Below, piece by piece: positions 4,911 to 5,168 of a stretch of DNA of 5,168 nt (positions within the stretch are counted from its first letter, which is position 1; every line of letters starts with the position of its first letter). The translations under genes and the position numbers were made by a program. The stretch comes from Bacteroidales bacterium UBA1253 (GTDB lineage: Bacteria > Bacteroidota > Bacteroidia > Bacteroidales > Paludibacteraceae), in assembly GCA_002308815.1 (NCBI GenBank), contig DBVX01000051.1, forward strand, positions 9,105 through 14,272, in the 5' to 3' direction. The notes under the pieces are model-generated. The model saw only the letters and a list, made by a program, of their open reading frames with translations, was not told the origin of the DNA and searched no databases.

Positions 4911-5168
4911 TCAGAACTCCATCAGGTAGGCTTTGATGAAGCCGTCGATGTCGCCGTCCATGACGGCACCGACATTGGAAGTCTGGTAGTTGGTGCGGTG
5001 ATCCTTGACGCGGCGATCGTCGAAGACATAAGAACGAATCTGGCTGCCCCATTCAATCTTTTTCTTCCCCGCCTCCACTTTCGCCGCCGCCTGCCGGCGT
5101 TTCTCCAGTTCGAGTTCGTAGAGCTGGCTGCGCAGATGCCGGAGAGCGTTCTCGCGGTTCTTGGGCTG
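4911..5168 (-). CDS. prfB: peptide chain release factor 2, C-terminal part (5' end outside window)
   Basis: RF2 recognises UGA and UAA stop codons on the ribosome and triggers peptide release. The 85 visible codons read PKNRENALRHLRSQLYELEL, a charged helix, then KIEWGSQIRSYVFDDRRVKD, HRTNYQTSNVGAVMDGDIDG and FIKAYLMEF before TGA at 4911-4913. KIEWGSQIRSYV, the VKDHRT stretch and the final FIxAYL are hallmarks of the RF2 C-terminus and distinguish it from RF1. The GGQ catalytic loop, the SPF tripeptide and any programmed frameshift site lie beyond the right edge, so they cannot be checked. The GC-rich codon use resembles rpsP more than the methyltransferase gene. Confidence 0.97.
   Translation of the reverse strand, partial: QPKNRENALRHLRSQLYELELEKRRQAAAKVEAGKKKIEWGSQIRSYVFDDRRVKDHRTNYQTSNVGAVMDGDIDGFIKAYLMEF

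Noticed and set aside
4867..5052. Minus-strand frame over prfB
   Set aside because: It is out of frame with the clear RF2 C-terminus ending at 4911.

Overview
The window looks like a Bacteroidota chromosome, most likely order Bacteroidales (Prevotella-like; this placement is an inference). The signs are a ribosomal protein S16 with a long charged tail, a DUF3078-type outer membrane protein, several promoter-like sites of the Bacteroidota form (TTTG, about 16-19 bases, then TAnnTTTG), and a C-terminal scrap of the AAA-type ATPase family that is abundant in this order. Both ends are housekeeping genes cut by the window edge: rpsP (S16) at the left and prfB (peptide chain release factor 2) at the right, both on the minus strand.

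Layout. 1-425 (-) is rpsP, lacking its 3' end, followed by a 288-base gap with its promoter and a leader hairpin. 714-1796 (-) is a DUF262 protein fused to a C-terminal HNH nuclease. 1797-2171 is a gap holding short direct repeats, a C-terminal remnant of an ATPase gene (1883-2092, -) and a 23-base tandem repeat. 2172-3221 (-) is a DNA adenine methyltransferase of the EcoRI type. 3222-3692 has no protein gene but is rich in structure: a 34-base inverted repeat touching the methyltransferase start codon, a cluster of nested and crossing complementary segments (3261-3441) that looks like a structured RNA, and promoter-like sites on both strands. 3693-4805 (+) is a predicted outer membrane beta-barrel protein. 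4911-5168 (-) is the 3' end of prfB, convergent with it.

How it fits together. The methyltransferase and the DUF262-HNH protein lie on the same strand, form a compact accessory block between core genes, and together look like a restriction-modification or related phage-defence pair. The nuclease side is unusual: DUF262 carries the IDGQQR motif known from NTP-using type IV and Ssp-type defence proteins, joined to an HNH domain rather than DUF1524. The ATPase scrap between them shows the locus has been rearranged. The most open question is the 3222-3450 region. It is either an independent RNA of about 200 nt transcribed on the plus strand away from the methyltransferase, or the folded leader of the methyltransferase mRNA. 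Nothing here was tested with tools; all family calls come from reading motifs.
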